Part shown: piece by piece, positions 25,837 through 34,911 of the stretch
How the letters are laid out: each line of letters opens with the position of its first letter
Position numbering within the stretch: position 1 is the first letter of the stretch
Assembly: GCA_012798435.1 (NCBI GenBank)
Contig: JAAZNF010000009.1
Coordinates: 54,208-118,207 of the forward strand
DNA length: 64,000 nt
Source: Myxococcales bacterium
GTDB lineage: Bacteria > Myxococcota > B64-G9
Direction of reading: 5' to 3'
Translations under genes and position numbers: made by a program
The notes under the pieces: generated by a model
Database searches by the model: none
What the model saw: only the letters and a program-made list of their open reading frames with translations
What the model was told of the DNA's origin: nothing

Positions 25837-27303
25837 TCAGTACCCGCCCCCGGTGCCGCCGGAGCCCTTGGCGATGGCCACTGAGGCCGAGGCGCCGATG
25901 CGGGTGGCGCCGGCCGCCACCATGGCCTCGGCGGTGGCCCGGTCACGGATGCCGCCCGAGGCCTTGACGCCCATCTCGGGCCCCACCGTCTCGCGCATGA
26001 GCGCGATGTCCTCGACCGTGGCCCCACCCGGTCCGAAGCCGGTGGAGGTCTTGACGAAGTCGGCGCCGGCCTGCTTGGCCAGCAGGCAGGCCTTGATCTT
26101 CTCCTCGCGCGTGAGCAGCGCCGTCTCCAGGATGACCTTCACCAGGGCTTGTCCTTTGGCGGCCTGCACCACCGCCTCGATGTCCCGGCGCACGAGCTCG
26201 TCGTTCCCGGACTTGAGCGCGCCCACGTTGATCACCATGTCGATCTCGTGCGCCCCGTTGGCGATGGCGTCACGGGCCTCCACCGCCTTGGTGGTGGGGG
26301 TGGTGGCCCCGAGCGGGAAACCGATCACGGTGCACACCTTCACCGGGCTGCCGGCGAGGAGCTTCGCGCACAGCGGTACCCAGGCCGGGTTGACGCACAC
26401 CGAGGCGAAGGAAAACTGCCGGGCCTCCTCGCACAGTTTCCGCACCTGCGCCTCGGTGGCGTCGGGTTTCAGCAGGGTGTGGTCGATGAGACGGGCCAGA
26501 TCCGGGTGCTGCGCCCGCACGCCCCCCGCCGCAGAGATGCGTCCGGCGCCGCTCTGGACGATCTTCTGCACCGTCTCGACATGGTGCTCCACGCACAAGC
26601 CGCAACCGCTGCACTCGCCGGTGGTGAGCCGTTCGCAGCCGATGGCCACCCTGGCCGTCGGAGAAGACGGCGCCGTTCCCGTTTGTGGTGCGCTCTCGGA
26701 TAGCTGCTCGAGCTGGAAGAAGCGCACGCCCATGTCGGAAAGCGTCTTTTGCAGCCAGTCCAGGCGTGCGCGGACCCCGGCGGGAAGCCCGCCCGGTTTG
26801 ACTCCCTCGGGAAGCAGCGAGTCTGCCGAGGCCCACACCGGGATGCCGCAGAGCAGCGCCCGGATGGCCAGGATACACACCAGGCTGTCGGGGAGGAGGT
26901 TCGCCATCTTGGCGGCCGCGTTGAGCGACAGGTTTGGAAGCACCACCCGGACGACGCCCTCGAGCAGCCGCTCGACCGGGAGTTCCGGTTGAAGCTCGGC
27001 TTCGGGTGCCGCCCGGCGCACTGCGGCGCGTCCCAGCACTCGTTCCGCGGTGGGTGACATCACCACCACCGAGCGGGGAGCCCGCGCGCACAAGAGGCCC
27101 ACCTGGCGCAGCACATCGTCCGCGCGCGCGTCTCCGCCGGTGAGCAGGACGAGCGTCGTGCCCTTCCCCGGGGCCGCAGCCGTGGCCGGGCCGGACCGCT
27201 CCGGCGCGGGTGCGCCCTGGCCGTTCGATGACGCCGGCGAGATCCCGGCCAGCCGGCGCAGGACCTCCTGGCTGATCTTCTGAACGAGATCATTCGTATC
27301 CAT
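25837..27303 (-). CDS. deoC: BMC-associated deoxyribose-phosphate aldolase with N-terminal extension
   Basis: A 488-residue protein, about twice the usual DeoC. Residues 1-20 ([20 protein letters not shown]) form an amphipathic encapsulation-type helix followed by a Ser/Pro/Gly linker. Residues about 48-198 are an alpha/beta domain ([20 protein letters not shown]) related to the whole of the protein at 33390-34127. C223, C231, C234 and C237 form a Cx7CxxCxxC cluster with H240/H241 next to it, perhaps an iron-sulfur or zinc site. Residues about 262-480 are DeoC: D355 in [10 protein letters not shown], Schiff-base K418 in [12 protein letters not shown], and K447 in VKASGGIR. It splits deoxyribose 5-phosphate to acetaldehyde and glyceraldehyde 3-phosphate, here probably inside the shell. 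Last gene of the operon. Confidence 0.93.
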   Translation of the reverse strand: MDTNDLVQKISQEVLRRLAGISPASSNGQGAPAPERSGPATAAAPGKGTTLVLLTGGDARADDVLRQVGLLCARAPRSVVVMSPTAERVLGRAAVRRAAPEAELQPELPVERLLEGVVRVVLPNLSLNAAAKMANLLPDSLVCILAIRALLCGIPVWASADSLLPEGVKPGGLPAGVRARLDWLQKTLSDMGVRFFQLEQLSESAPQTGTAPSSPTARVAIGCERLTTGECSGCGLCVEHHVETVQKIVQSGAGRISAAGGVRAQHPDLARLIDHTLLKPDATEAQVRKLCEEARQFSFASVCVNPAWVPLCAKLLAGSPVKVCTVIGFPLGATTPTTKAVEARDAIANGAHEIDMVINVGALKSGNDELVRRDIEAVVQAAKGQALVKVILETALLTREEKIKACLLAKQAGADFVKTSTGFGPGGATVEDIALMRETVGPEMGVKASGGIRDRATAEAMVAAGATRIGASASVAIAKGSGGTGGGY

Positions 27304-27374
27304 CGGGTGCCTCCCGGGACACACGTCCCCTCCGCAATGGGGTCATGGGCGGCGGAGGGGGGGCGCCGCGGACG

Positions 27375-27659
27375 CTACTTGCCGATCTTGGGCAGGATGC
27401 CCTCGACCTGGTCGTCCGGGCGCGGGATGACATGTACCGACACCAGCTCGCCGACCTTCTTGGCCGCCACCGCGCCGGCTTCCACCGCGGCCTTCACCGC
27501 GCCCACGTCCCCGCGCACCATCACGGTGACGTAACCGCCGCCGATGAACTCCTTGCCCACCAGCGACACCTTGGCGGCCTTGACCATGGCATCCGCCGCC
27601 TCGACGGCGCCGACCAGTCCGCGAGTCTCGATCATTCCCAGGGCTTCCTTGGTTTCCAC
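27375..27659 (-). CDS. BMC-H hexameric shell protein
   Basis: A 94-residue single-BMC-domain protein starting at GTG 27659, chosen because AGGAGG lies 6 bp upstream; the ATG codons further up would add a non-homologous tail. It shows the canonical [20 protein letters not shown] opening (about 6-25), the [19 protein letters not shown] strand with the pore-lining Gly-rich turn, and [18 protein letters not shown] hexamers tile the facets of the shell. It is the only BMC-H gene in the operon, 71 bp upstream of deoC. Confidence 0.96.
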   Translation of the reverse strand: METKEALGMIETRGLVGAVEAADAMVKAAKVSLVGKEFIGGGYVTVMVRGDVGAVKAAVEAGAVAAKKVGELVSVHVIPRPDDQVEGILPKIGK

Positions 27660-27685
27660 GTTCGACCTCCTCATTGGGTTGTCCA

Positions 27686-27988
27686 CTAGGGTCTCCAGGG
27701 TTCCACACGGCCGCCGGGTTCACGCTCGACGGCCGACTCGTCCACGTAGCCGATGATGGTGGCGTCCACCGGGGGCTTGTCGCCGAGCGCGATGGCCGCG
27801 TCCCGTTTGGTGGCCAGATACACCACATCCCCGACGCCGGCGCAACGAATTCCGTCCACCGCGGCCAGGGGCTTTCCGGCCGGCCGCAACTGCGCGTCCA
27901 GAGGCTGTACCACGAAGATGCGCAGTCCCGCCAGATTGGCGTCCTTCACCGTGGCCACCACCTGGCCAATGACGCGGCCCACGATCAC
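27686..27988 (-). CDS. BMC-P pentameric vertex shell protein (EutN/CcmL family), copy 1
   Basis: A 100-residue protein starting at the GTG that overlaps the RpiB-like stop (GTGA at 27985-27988). [20 protein letters not shown] is the typical CcmL/EutN first strand, followed by [30 protein letters not shown] (Asp-Gly turn) and [16 protein letters not shown] pentamers cap the twelve vertices of the icosahedral shell. The tail is slightly longer than the other two copies ([13 protein letters not shown]). Confidence 0.94.
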   Translation of the reverse strand: MIVGRVIGQVVATVKDANLAGLRIFVVQPLDAQLRPAGKPLAAVDGIRCAGVGDVVYLATKRDAAIALGDKPPVDATIIGYVDESAVEREPGGRVEPWRP

Positions 27989-28457
27989 TTGCCGCCTCCC
28001 TGGTAGCGCTTCTCGATGCCGGCGATCTTGTCGAGCCGCCGCTGGTGCCGGCCGCCGCCGTACGGTGTGGCCAGCCACAGGTCGACCAGATCCTTCGCCC
28101 AGCCCGCACCGTGCACCTGGCCCCCCAGGCACAGCACGTTGGCGTCGTTGTGCTCGCGGCTGCTCTTGGCCGCGTAGGCGTCGCTGGCCATCACCGCCCG
28201 GATGCCCGGCACCTTGTTGGCGGCGATGGCGCTGGCCTGGCCGATGCTGTCGACCAGGATGCCGAAGGCTGCTCCACCCGCCTCCTGCACCCCCCGCACC
28301 GCCTGTGCCACCAGCAGGGCGAAGTCCGGGTAGTCCACCGCCTCGGTGCCGAAGGTGCCGAAGTCGCCCACCGGATACCCCTGCTTCTCCAGGTGCGCGC
28401 GCAGCTCTTGCTTGAGGTTGTAGCCGCCGTGATCGGCGCCGAAAAAGACACGCGGCT

Positions 28458-28461
<4 letters not shown>
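27985..28461 (-). CDS. RpiB-like (LacAB/RpiB family) sugar-phosphate isomerase homologue
   Basis: A 158-residue protein of RpiB size and fold: FFGADHGGYNLK (residues 6-17), FALLVAQAVRGV, SIAANK-equivalent AIAANKVPGIRAVMASDAYA (79-98) and REHNDANVLCLGGQV. The active-site loop that reads ICGTGIG in E. coli RpiB reads VDSIGQA here, so the catalytic Cys is replaced by Asp (D71). It may have changed chemistry or substrate, or be inactive. RpiB-like genes accompany DeoC in sugar-phosphate BMCs. It has no encapsulation-type extension. It overlaps the TPI stop by 4 bp (ATGA) and the downstream BMC-P start (GTGA). Confidence 0.88.
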
Positions 28462-29326
<865 letters not shown>

Positions 29327-29330
<4 letters not shown>

Positions 29331-29638
29331 CGCGTCTCCTCCCGCGGCGGCGCCAGCAGCCGCTGCCGCCCACCGACCTCCACGTAGTCGATCACGCCGG
29401 CCACCACCGCCTCGCACGGAGCCTTGTCGTTCCCCATCACCGCGCGGGCGCTCTTTCCTTCCTGGACCACGAGCACGTAGTCGCCGATGCCCGCCTGGGC
29501 GCCGTCCACCGCGACGAGCGGCGGATCCGCAGGGTGGCCCGCGTCGTCCACCGGCTGCACCCACAAGAGCTTGTGGCCGATGAAAGCCTCGTGCTGCACG
29601 GTGGAGACCAGGGTTCCGATGACGCGGGCGAGGCGCAT
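29327..29638 (-). CDS. BMC-P pentameric vertex shell protein, copy 2
   Basis: A 103-residue EutN/CcmL-family protein from the ATG at 29638. MRLARVIGTLVSTVQHEAFI is the family opening, then HKLLWVQPVDD, PPLVAVDGAQAGIGDYVLVV and CEAVVAGVIDYVEVG. It ends with a charged tail (PPREETR). It lies 8 bp after the BMC-T gene and overlaps the TPI start. Three diverged BMC-P copies in one operon recall the Haliangium-type shell. Confidence 0.94.
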
Positions 29639-29646
29639 GCGTTTCC

Positions 29647-30258
29647 TCACATCAGGCGCGAAAGCAGGTCGGGGTGCGGCGCCGGGATCACCGTGGTCCC
29701 GAGCAGCAGCCCCTGCTTGCGGGCCGCCGCCGCGCCGGCTTCCACCGCCGCGCGCACCGCCGCCACCTCGCCGGTGAGTAGCACATAGGCCTTGCCGCCC
29801 AGCGCGCGGGCCAGGCGGATCTCCAGAAGATCCACCCGCGCCGCTTTCACCGCGGCGTCGCCCCCCACTACCGCCGCGGCCACCGAGAAAGTCTCGAGCA
29901 CGCCCACCGCGGCGAGGTGTTCGGGGAAGGTGGTGGCCGAGAAGGCCTGGAGCACCTGCGGGTGGACGTTGGGGATGACCAGCGCGTCCACCAGGGTGTC
30001 GGCCGCCGCTGCCTCGCCGGCGCGCACCGCGCTCTCCACCTCGGCCACCGCCCCGCCCACCAGGGCCACGTACTTCCCCGGACACACCGGGTTGCCGGCC
30101 AGAAGCTCCACCCGCGCCGCCTTGAGCATGGCGTCGGTGGCCTCGATGCCGCGGGCGATGCTGGATGTCTCGATCCCGCCCAGCGCCCGCGGGGCCGGCC
30201 CCTCCCGTCCGTGGAAGGGATCGTGCAGCGTCGGATCGGGACAGTTCATGGTGGCCAT
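29647..30258 (-). CDS. BMC-T trimeric shell protein (tandem BMC domains)
   Basis: A 203-residue protein with two BMC domains: residues about 25-105 (RALGGIETSSIARGIEATDA ... VIPNVHPQVL) and about 112-198 (AAVGVLETFSVAAAVVGGDA ... VIPAPHPDLL). An N-terminal extension of about 24 polar residues precedes the first. BMC-T trimers form pseudohexamers with a larger, often gated pore that passes cofactors or bulky substrates. There is no Cys in the pore region, so no [4Fe-4S] pore cluster is expected. It begins 1 bp after the PduS-like gene. Confidence 0.94.
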   Translation of the reverse strand: MATMNCPDPTLHDPFHGREGPAPRALGGIETSSIARGIEATDAMLKAARVELLAGNPVCPGKYVALVGGAVAEVESAVRAGEAAAADTLVDALVIPNVHPQVLQAFSATTFPEHLAAVGVLETFSVAAAVVGGDAAVKAARVDLLEIRLARALGGKAYVLLTGEVAAVRAAVEAGAAAARKQGLLLGTTVIPAPHPDLLSRLM

Positions 30259-30259
30259 G

Positions 30260-31606
30260 TCATCCCACCTCGATACGAAGAGCGGCGTCCGTCACCTCGA
30301 CCACCTTCCCCGCTCGGCTGGCGTGGAGCGCGGCGCCCAGCTTGCCCTCGGGCACGTCGGCCAGAAGCTCGCCGGCCTTCACGCGCTGGCCGGGCTTCAC
30401 CCGCGGCACGGCCGGCATGCCAGCGTGCTGCTTGAGCGGGAACGTAAGCGAACCGATCGTCTCGGAAAACTCCCGGATCGGCGCCGGCCGGTCGTAGGGG
30501 GTGAGCCCCAGGCGGGCGATCAGGCGCTTGCTGGGCACGGCGCGCAGCGGGCCGAACACGCGCTCTGAGGTTTGCCGCGGCTCGGGGCGCGGCACCCCGG
30601 CCCGGCTCATGCGGGCCTTGAGCTCGCGGTGCACCGCCGCCGGATCGAGGCTCATCACGCAGCCGTACACCGCGCACAGGCCGCACTCGGAGCACAGGTA
30701 GGCGCCCTGGTAGGCCGAGAGGTCCTCGGTTACCGAGGCCGCCAGCGAGCGCATGAGCCGGTCGGGGTACAGGCGGTGGCCGAGCAGGTTGCGCGGGCAC
30801 ACCTCGGTGCACATCATGCACTTGAGGCAGGCGCTGCGGGTGAGCTGGATCTGGCGGGCGGCGTTGCGGCGGCGGCGCTGGACCACCGGGTGCTGCTCCG
30901 GCAAAACGAGCAAGGTGTTCAAGGTCTTCGTCACCGGGGCCTCGGGGCCGGAGGCCAGCGCGCCCATCATGGGCCCGCCCGCGATGAGCGCCGGGTTCGG
31001 GGTGGCCGGGCCGCCGGCGGCGCGCAAAAGGAGCGCGAGCGGCGTCCCCAGCGGCACCTCGAAGGTCGCCGGGCTCGCCACCGCACCGGTCACGGTGACG
31101 AAGCGGCTCGTCACCGGGCGCTCTCCGTCCACCGCGGCGGCGACGTCGATGAGGGTGGAGACGTTCTGCACCACCGCGCCCACCGAGAGCGGCAGCCCGA
31201 ACTCCGGGATGACCCGGCCCAGCACCTCGCGCACCAGCACGAACTCGTCGCCCGCCGGGTAGAAGTCGTTGAGGAGGTGCAGGCGCACCTCTGGCCCCGG
31301 CTTTTCCAGCCGCAGCCGCGTCTCGAGCGCCTCGATGGCGTCGTGGTACTTCGCCTTCAAGGCCACGACGCCCTGCTTCGCCCCCACCGCCCGCATGGCC
31401 AGGCGCAGCCCGCGCAGCAGCCGCTCCGGCTCGCGCTGCATGCGCTGCTGGTCCACCCGCGACAGCGGCTCGCACTCGGCGCCGTTGGCGATCACCACCT
31501 CGGCCTGGGCCGCAAGCTTTGCGTGGGCCGGGAAGCCGCCACCGCCCGCGCCGACCACGCCGGCGCGGCGCACGCGTTCGAGGATGGTGTCGCGGGACGG
31601 CTCCAT
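30260..31606 (-). CDS. PduS/RnfC-like iron-sulfur flavoprotein
   Basis: A 448-residue protein with the PduS layout: an NADH/FMN-binding RnfC core (VVGAGGGGFPAHAKL, residues 17-31; ANGAECEPLSRVD), an SLBB-type segment (VTGAVASPATFEVPLG), two [4Fe-4S] motifs (CLKCMMCTEVCP and CSECGLCAVYGC) and a C-terminal lipoyl-like barrel (PGQRVKAGELLADVPEG). PduS normally reduces cobalamin for diol dehydratase, but no B12 enzyme is encoded in this operon. It more likely shuttles electrons from NADH made by the aldehyde dehydrogenase to an acceptor, regenerating NAD. It has no evident targeting peptide. It sits between the aldehyde dehydrogenase (7 bp) and BMC-T (1 bp). Confidence 0.9.
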   Translation of the reverse strand: MEPSRDTILERVRRAGVVGAGGGGFPAHAKLAAQAEVVIANGAECEPLSRVDQQRMQREPERLLRGLRLAMRAVGAKQGVVALKAKYHDAIEALETRLRLEKPGPEVRLHLLNDFYPAGDEFVLVREVLGRVIPEFGLPLSVGAVVQNVSTLIDVAAAVDGERPVTSRFVTVTGAVASPATFEVPLGTPLALLLRAAGGPATPNPALIAGGPMMGALASGPEAPVTKTLNTLLVLPEQHPVVQRRRRNAARQIQLTRSACLKCMMCTEVCPRNLLGHRLYPDRLMRSLAASVTEDLSAYQGAYLCSECGLCAVYGCVMSLDPAAVHRELKARMSRAGVPRPEPRQTSERVFGPLRAVPSKRLIARLGLTPYDRPAPIREFSETIGSLTFPLKQHAGMPAVPRVKPGQRVKAGELLADVPEGKLGAALHASRAGKVVEVTDAALRIEVG

Positions 31607-31613
31607 GCCTCCC

Positions 31614-33086
31614 TCAGATGATGCGGAAGCCGCCGGCCAGCACGCAGCGACGCTGCCGGGTGAAGGTGCGGGCCGAGGTCAGCCCCTCGCCGGTGGGGCC
31701 GGCGATGGACAGGGTGGCGTACCCCTCACCGCCGTAGCCCAGGCCGGCGTAGGAGGGGGCGTTCTTGACGAAGATGGTGCACTCCACCTCGCGCGCCACC
31801 CGGGTCATGTTGCTCACGCTCTCGCTGTGCATCATGGCCGAGTGGCGGAAGCCGTGCTCGGCCGCCCGGGCGCACTCGAGCGCCTGGTCGAGGTCGCGCA
31901 CGCGCATGATGGGCAGGATGGGCATGAGCATCTCGGCCTGGATGAGGGGGTGGGCGAGCTCGCCCACTTCGGCGATGAGCAGTCGGGTCTCGGGCGGGAC
32001 CGATACGCCGATGGCCTGCGCCAGGATCGCCGCGTCCTTGCCCACGAACTTCTTGTGGGGGTGCGGGTACGGAGTCCCCGGCTCGACCAGGGTCTTCACC
32101 GCGGCCTCGATCTGCCCGCCGCGCAACTCGAATGCTCCGTAGCGCTGCATCTCCTGCTTGAGCGCATCGGCCATGCTCTCGAAGACGAAGACCTCCTTCT
32201 CCGCGGTGCACAGCACGTTGTTGTCGAAGGAGGCGCCGTCTACGATGCAGCGCGCGGCCTTCTTGACGTCGGCGGTGTCGTCCACGATCACCGGCGGGTT
32301 GCCCGGCCCGGCGGCCACGCAGCGCTTGCCCGAGGCCAGCGCGAGTTTCACCACCTCGCCGCCGCCGGTGACGAGCAGCAAGCGCACCGCCGGGTGCTTC
32401 ATCAGGGCCTGGGAGCTCTCCATGCTGGGGCGGGCCAGCGAGCACAACAGGCGATCCGGCCCGCCGGCGCGTCGGATGGCGCCGTTCAGGGCGGCCACCG
32501 CGGCGTTCGACACCCGGCGCGCCGAGGGGTGCGGGTTGAACACCACCGCGTTGCCGGCCGAGACGATGGACAGGCTGTTGTTGATGATGGTGGCGGCGGG
32601 GTTGGTGCAGGGGGTGATGGCCCCGATGACGCCGAAGGGCGCCGGCTCCACCAAGGTCATGCCGTCGTCGCCGGTGTAGCACAGCGGGACGAGGTCCTCG
32701 ACGCCGGGGGTCTTTCGCGCCGCCAGCAGGTTCTTCTGGATCTTGTGCTCCACCCGGCCCAGGCCGGTCTCCTCCACCGCCAGGCGGGCCCAGGCCTCGG
32801 CGTTCTGCACCGCGCACTCGCGCATGGCCTCGACAAACACTTTGCGCCGAGCCAGGCTCACCTCCTCGAAGGCGGCGTAGCTCTGGCGGGCCGCCTCGAT
32901 GGCTTGCTCCATGTCGGCGAAGATCCCGTCCTGGGGCCTCGCGTCCGCGGCGGCGCCGGCGTCGACCGCCGGGGCGAGCATGGCCGCGGGCCGCCCGCCC
33001 GAGCGGGCGGAGAGCTCCTCCTGCACCCGCGCCGCCACCAGCGCCACCAGGCGATCCAGCTCTTTCTCGTTCACGGATACGGCCAT
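31614..33086 (-). CDS. CoA-acylating aldehyde dehydrogenase, PduP/EutE type
   Basis: A 490-residue enzyme. Residues 5-26 (VNEKELDRLVALVAARVQEE) form an encapsulation-type helix, then an Ala/Gly/Asp linker to about 52. The catalytic core follows, with AITPCTNPAATIINN (157-170), VTGGGEVVKLAL (239-250) and the nucleophilic Cys C293 in ASFDNNVLCTAEKEVF. It oxidises acetaldehyde with NAD and CoA to acetyl-CoA, the step next to DeoC, and consumes the toxic aldehyde inside the shell. PduL would then release CoA. Confidence 0.95.
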   Translation of the reverse strand: MAVSVNEKELDRLVALVAARVQEELSARSGGRPAAMLAPAVDAGAAADARPQDGIFADMEQAIEAARQSYAAFEEVSLARRKVFVEAMRECAVQNAEAWARLAVEETGLGRVEHKIQKNLLAARKTPGVEDLVPLCYTGDDGMTLVEPAPFGVIGAITPCTNPAATIINNSLSIVSAGNAVVFNPHPSARRVSNAAVAALNGAIRRAGGPDRLLCSLARPSMESSQALMKHPAVRLLLVTGGGEVVKLALASGKRCVAAGPGNPPVIVDDTADVKKAARCIVDGASFDNNVLCTAEKEVFVFESMADALKQEMQRYGAFELRGGQIEAAVKTLVEPGTPYPHPHKKFVGKDAAILAQAIGVSVPPETRLLIAEVGELAHPLIQAEMLMPILPIMRVRDLDQALECARAAEHGFRHSAMMHSESVSNMTRVAREVECTIFVKNAPSYAGLGYGGEGYATLSIAGPTGEGLTSARTFTRQRRCVLAGGFRII

Positions 33087-33095
33087 GGCTCAACC

Positions 33096-33389
33096 TCACG
33101 ACTTGGCGAAGGTCCGCTTGCCCTCGATGTCCACGTAGTCCACGATGGCCATCACCGTGGCGTCCACCGGCGTGTCCTTGGTGGTCTCGGTGAGGCGCGC
33201 CGACGATCCCTGCACCACCAGCACGATCTCGCCCTCGCCAGCGCCCACCGAGTCGATGGCCACCAGCGGCTTGCCGTCGGCCTTCTGCTTCTGAAAGTCC
33301 ACCGGCTCGATGATGAGCAGCTTGGTGCCGGTGAGCTTTTCGCTCTTTCGGGTGCTGACCACTGTGCCGATCACGCGGGCGAGCAGCAT
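33096..33389 (-). CDS. BMC-P pentameric vertex shell protein, copy 3
   Basis: A 97-residue EutN/CcmL-family protein: MLLARVIGTVVSTRKSEKLT, TKLLIIEPVDF, PLVAIDSVGAGEGEIVLVVQ, VDATVMAIVDYVDIEG. It abuts the stop of the preceding gene (33390) with no gap and lies 9 bp before the aldehyde dehydrogenase gene. It is closer in length and ending to the classical CcmL/EutN form than copy 1. Confidence 0.94.
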   Translation of the reverse strand: MLLARVIGTVVSTRKSEKLTGTKLLIIEPVDFQKQKADGKPLVAIDSVGAGEGEIVLVVQGSSARLTETTKDTPVDATVMAIVDYVDIEGKRTFAKS

Positions 33390-34127
33390 CTAGTCCTCCT
33401 CGCGTTCGAGAATCAGGCCGAGCTCGGCGGCCCGGCTGCGGGCGAGCGGCGTGACGGCGGTGCGGCGCGAAAGCCGGAGCTTGCGCTCGCCGGCGGCGAA
33501 CAGGCGCTCCACGTCGGACTCGGTGAGCAAGCCGCCGAGTTCGCGCGCGGCGGTGCCGGGCTGCGCCTCCAGCCGGCGCAGGGCGGTCTCCAGCCCCGCG
33601 CTGGAGATCGCCGTCATGCCCAGGCCGGTGAGCTCGCGCACGCGCTCGGCCGCCTCCCGGCCCAGCGGGCCCTCGCCTTCCACGTCGTCGCAAACCATGA
33701 GCACCGGGCAGCCCCGCAGCCGCGCCGAGAGCAACAGGCGCACACAGGGATCGTCGTCTTCACGTTCGGCCAGGCGCCGCAGCAAGGAGAGACTCGCGCT
33801 TCCCAGGACGAACACCTCGCGGCTCTCGAGGCCGCGCATGAGCCGTTCGGCCGCCGCGGCCTCCAGCGGTTGGAGCGAACCCGCAGCGGCGAGACCTGTC
33901 TTTCGCAATGCCGCCTCCGCCTGCGGCGCGGTGAGGATGTCGACGTCGTTCCCGCGCCGGGCGAGTTCGGTGGCGGCCGAGAGCAACCGCGGCAGGGCGC
34001 GGCCGGGGAGCGGCAGCAAGAAGGCGAAGGCGCGTCTCGCCAAAGCGCCACGGGCGGCGTTCAGGCGGCCCATGACCTCGGCGGTGACGGCGGCGACCAG
34101 GGCCTCGATGTCGTTGGCAGAACTCAT
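33390..34127 (-). CDS. BMC cargo protein with encapsulation peptide, flavoprotein-like fold, function unknown
   Basis: A 245-residue protein. Residues 5-22 (NDIEALVAAVTAEVMGRL) are an encapsulation-type helix matching that of the BMC triosephosphate isomerase. From about 33 it is an alpha/beta domain: FAFLLPLPGRALPRLLSAAT, DVDILTAPQAE, EVFVLGSASLSLLRRL, CPVLMVCDDVEG. The same order of strands and helices, with a GCPVLM/GIPVWA match, occurs in residues 48-198 of the operon's DeoC, so the two are paralogous domains. Flavoprotein-like Rossmann domains occur in several BMC types, but no cofactor residues are certain. It is the second gene of the operon. Confidence 0.8.
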   Translation of the reverse strand: MSSANDIEALVAAVTAEVMGRLNAARGALARRAFAFLLPLPGRALPRLLSAATELARRGNDVDILTAPQAEAALRKTGLAAAGSLQPLEAAAAERLMRGLESREVFVLGSASLSLLRRLAEREDDDPCVRLLLSARLRGCPVLMVCDDVEGEGPLGREAAERVRELTGLGMTAISSAGLETALRRLEAQPGTAARELGGLLTESDVERLFAAGERKLRLSRRTAVTPLARSRAAELGLILEREED

Positions 34128-34142
34128 GCTTGGCGCGGCCTC

Positions 34143-34829
34143 TCAGCGAAACGAGCGGGTCCGGGTGAAGTCGCAGAACGGCCGGCCCTGGCCGTCCGTG
34201 ACCGAGGCGGCGATGGGGCAGTCCGCCACGGAGCAGCTCTCGCGGCACAGGCTGGCCACGATCTCGGCCCGGTCGCCGGTCTTCACCCCGGCTGCGTTGC
34301 CCTCGTCGGTGTCGAGGTGCAGCTCGAGCCGGGCCGCGTCCGCCACGCGCACCACCACCTCGTCGAAGATGATGCCGCGCGCGCCGAGCAGCCGGGCATA
34401 GACCTTCTGGCCGTCGCGCAGGCCCAGGCGCTCGGCGTCTTTCGGCGTGGCGTGGAGGTGGCGGGCCGCGGCGATGGCGCCCTGACGCAGTTTCACCGCG
34501 CCGCGCGGCCCGACCAGGTGCACCCCGGGCGTGCCCGCGAGGTTTCCGGAGAGCCGGTTGGGCAGGGCAATCCCCAGCAGCACTCCGTCAGAGATCGACA
34601 GCTCGACCTGGGTGCTCCCCCGCGGCGGGCCCAGCACGCGCACGCCGGGGATGGAGCGGCGCGGCCCGACCACCTCGACGCACTCCTTGGCGGCGAACTG
34701 GCCGGGCTGGGAGAGGTCGACCTGCGGGGTGAGGCGGTAGCCGGGGCCGAACAGCGCCTCGACGTGTTCCTTGGACAAGTGAACGTGCCGGGCGGACAGG
34801 GCGACGGGGACGGTGCGATCGGCGGTCAT
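34143..34829 (-). CDS. pduL: Phosphate acyltransferase PduL type
   Basis: A 228-residue enzyme from the ATG at 34829. It has both PduL zinc-site motifs: ALSARHVHLSKEHVEALFG (residues 10-28) and AARHLHATPKDAERLGL (about 123-139), plus GPRRSIPGVRVLGPPR and VHLVGPRGAVKLRQG between them. The C-terminal extension has a Cys trio (CRESCSVADC) of unknown use. It converts acetyl-CoA to acetyl phosphate, recycling CoA in the shell lumen. There is no N-terminal encapsulation helix, which many BMC PduLs carry. First gene of the operon; the promoter must lie in the 82-bp gap upstream or further back. Confidence 0.92.
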   Translation of the reverse strand: MTADRTVPVALSARHVHLSKEHVEALFGPGYRLTPQVDLSQPGQFAAKECVEVVGPRRSIPGVRVLGPPRGSTQVELSISDGVLLGIALPNRLSGNLAGTPGVHLVGPRGAVKLRQGAIAAARHLHATPKDAERLGLRDGQKVYARLLGARGIIFDEVVVRVADAARLELHLDTDEGNAAGVKTGDRAEIVASLCRESCSVADCPIAASVTDGQGRPFCDFTRTRSFR

Positions 34830-34911
34830 CGGCGTCGGACACCTCGGGCGTGGGCCGGGGGCGGAAACAGCCGAAAAATCCAGGGCATTCGACCAAAATC
34901 GCGCAGGCTTG

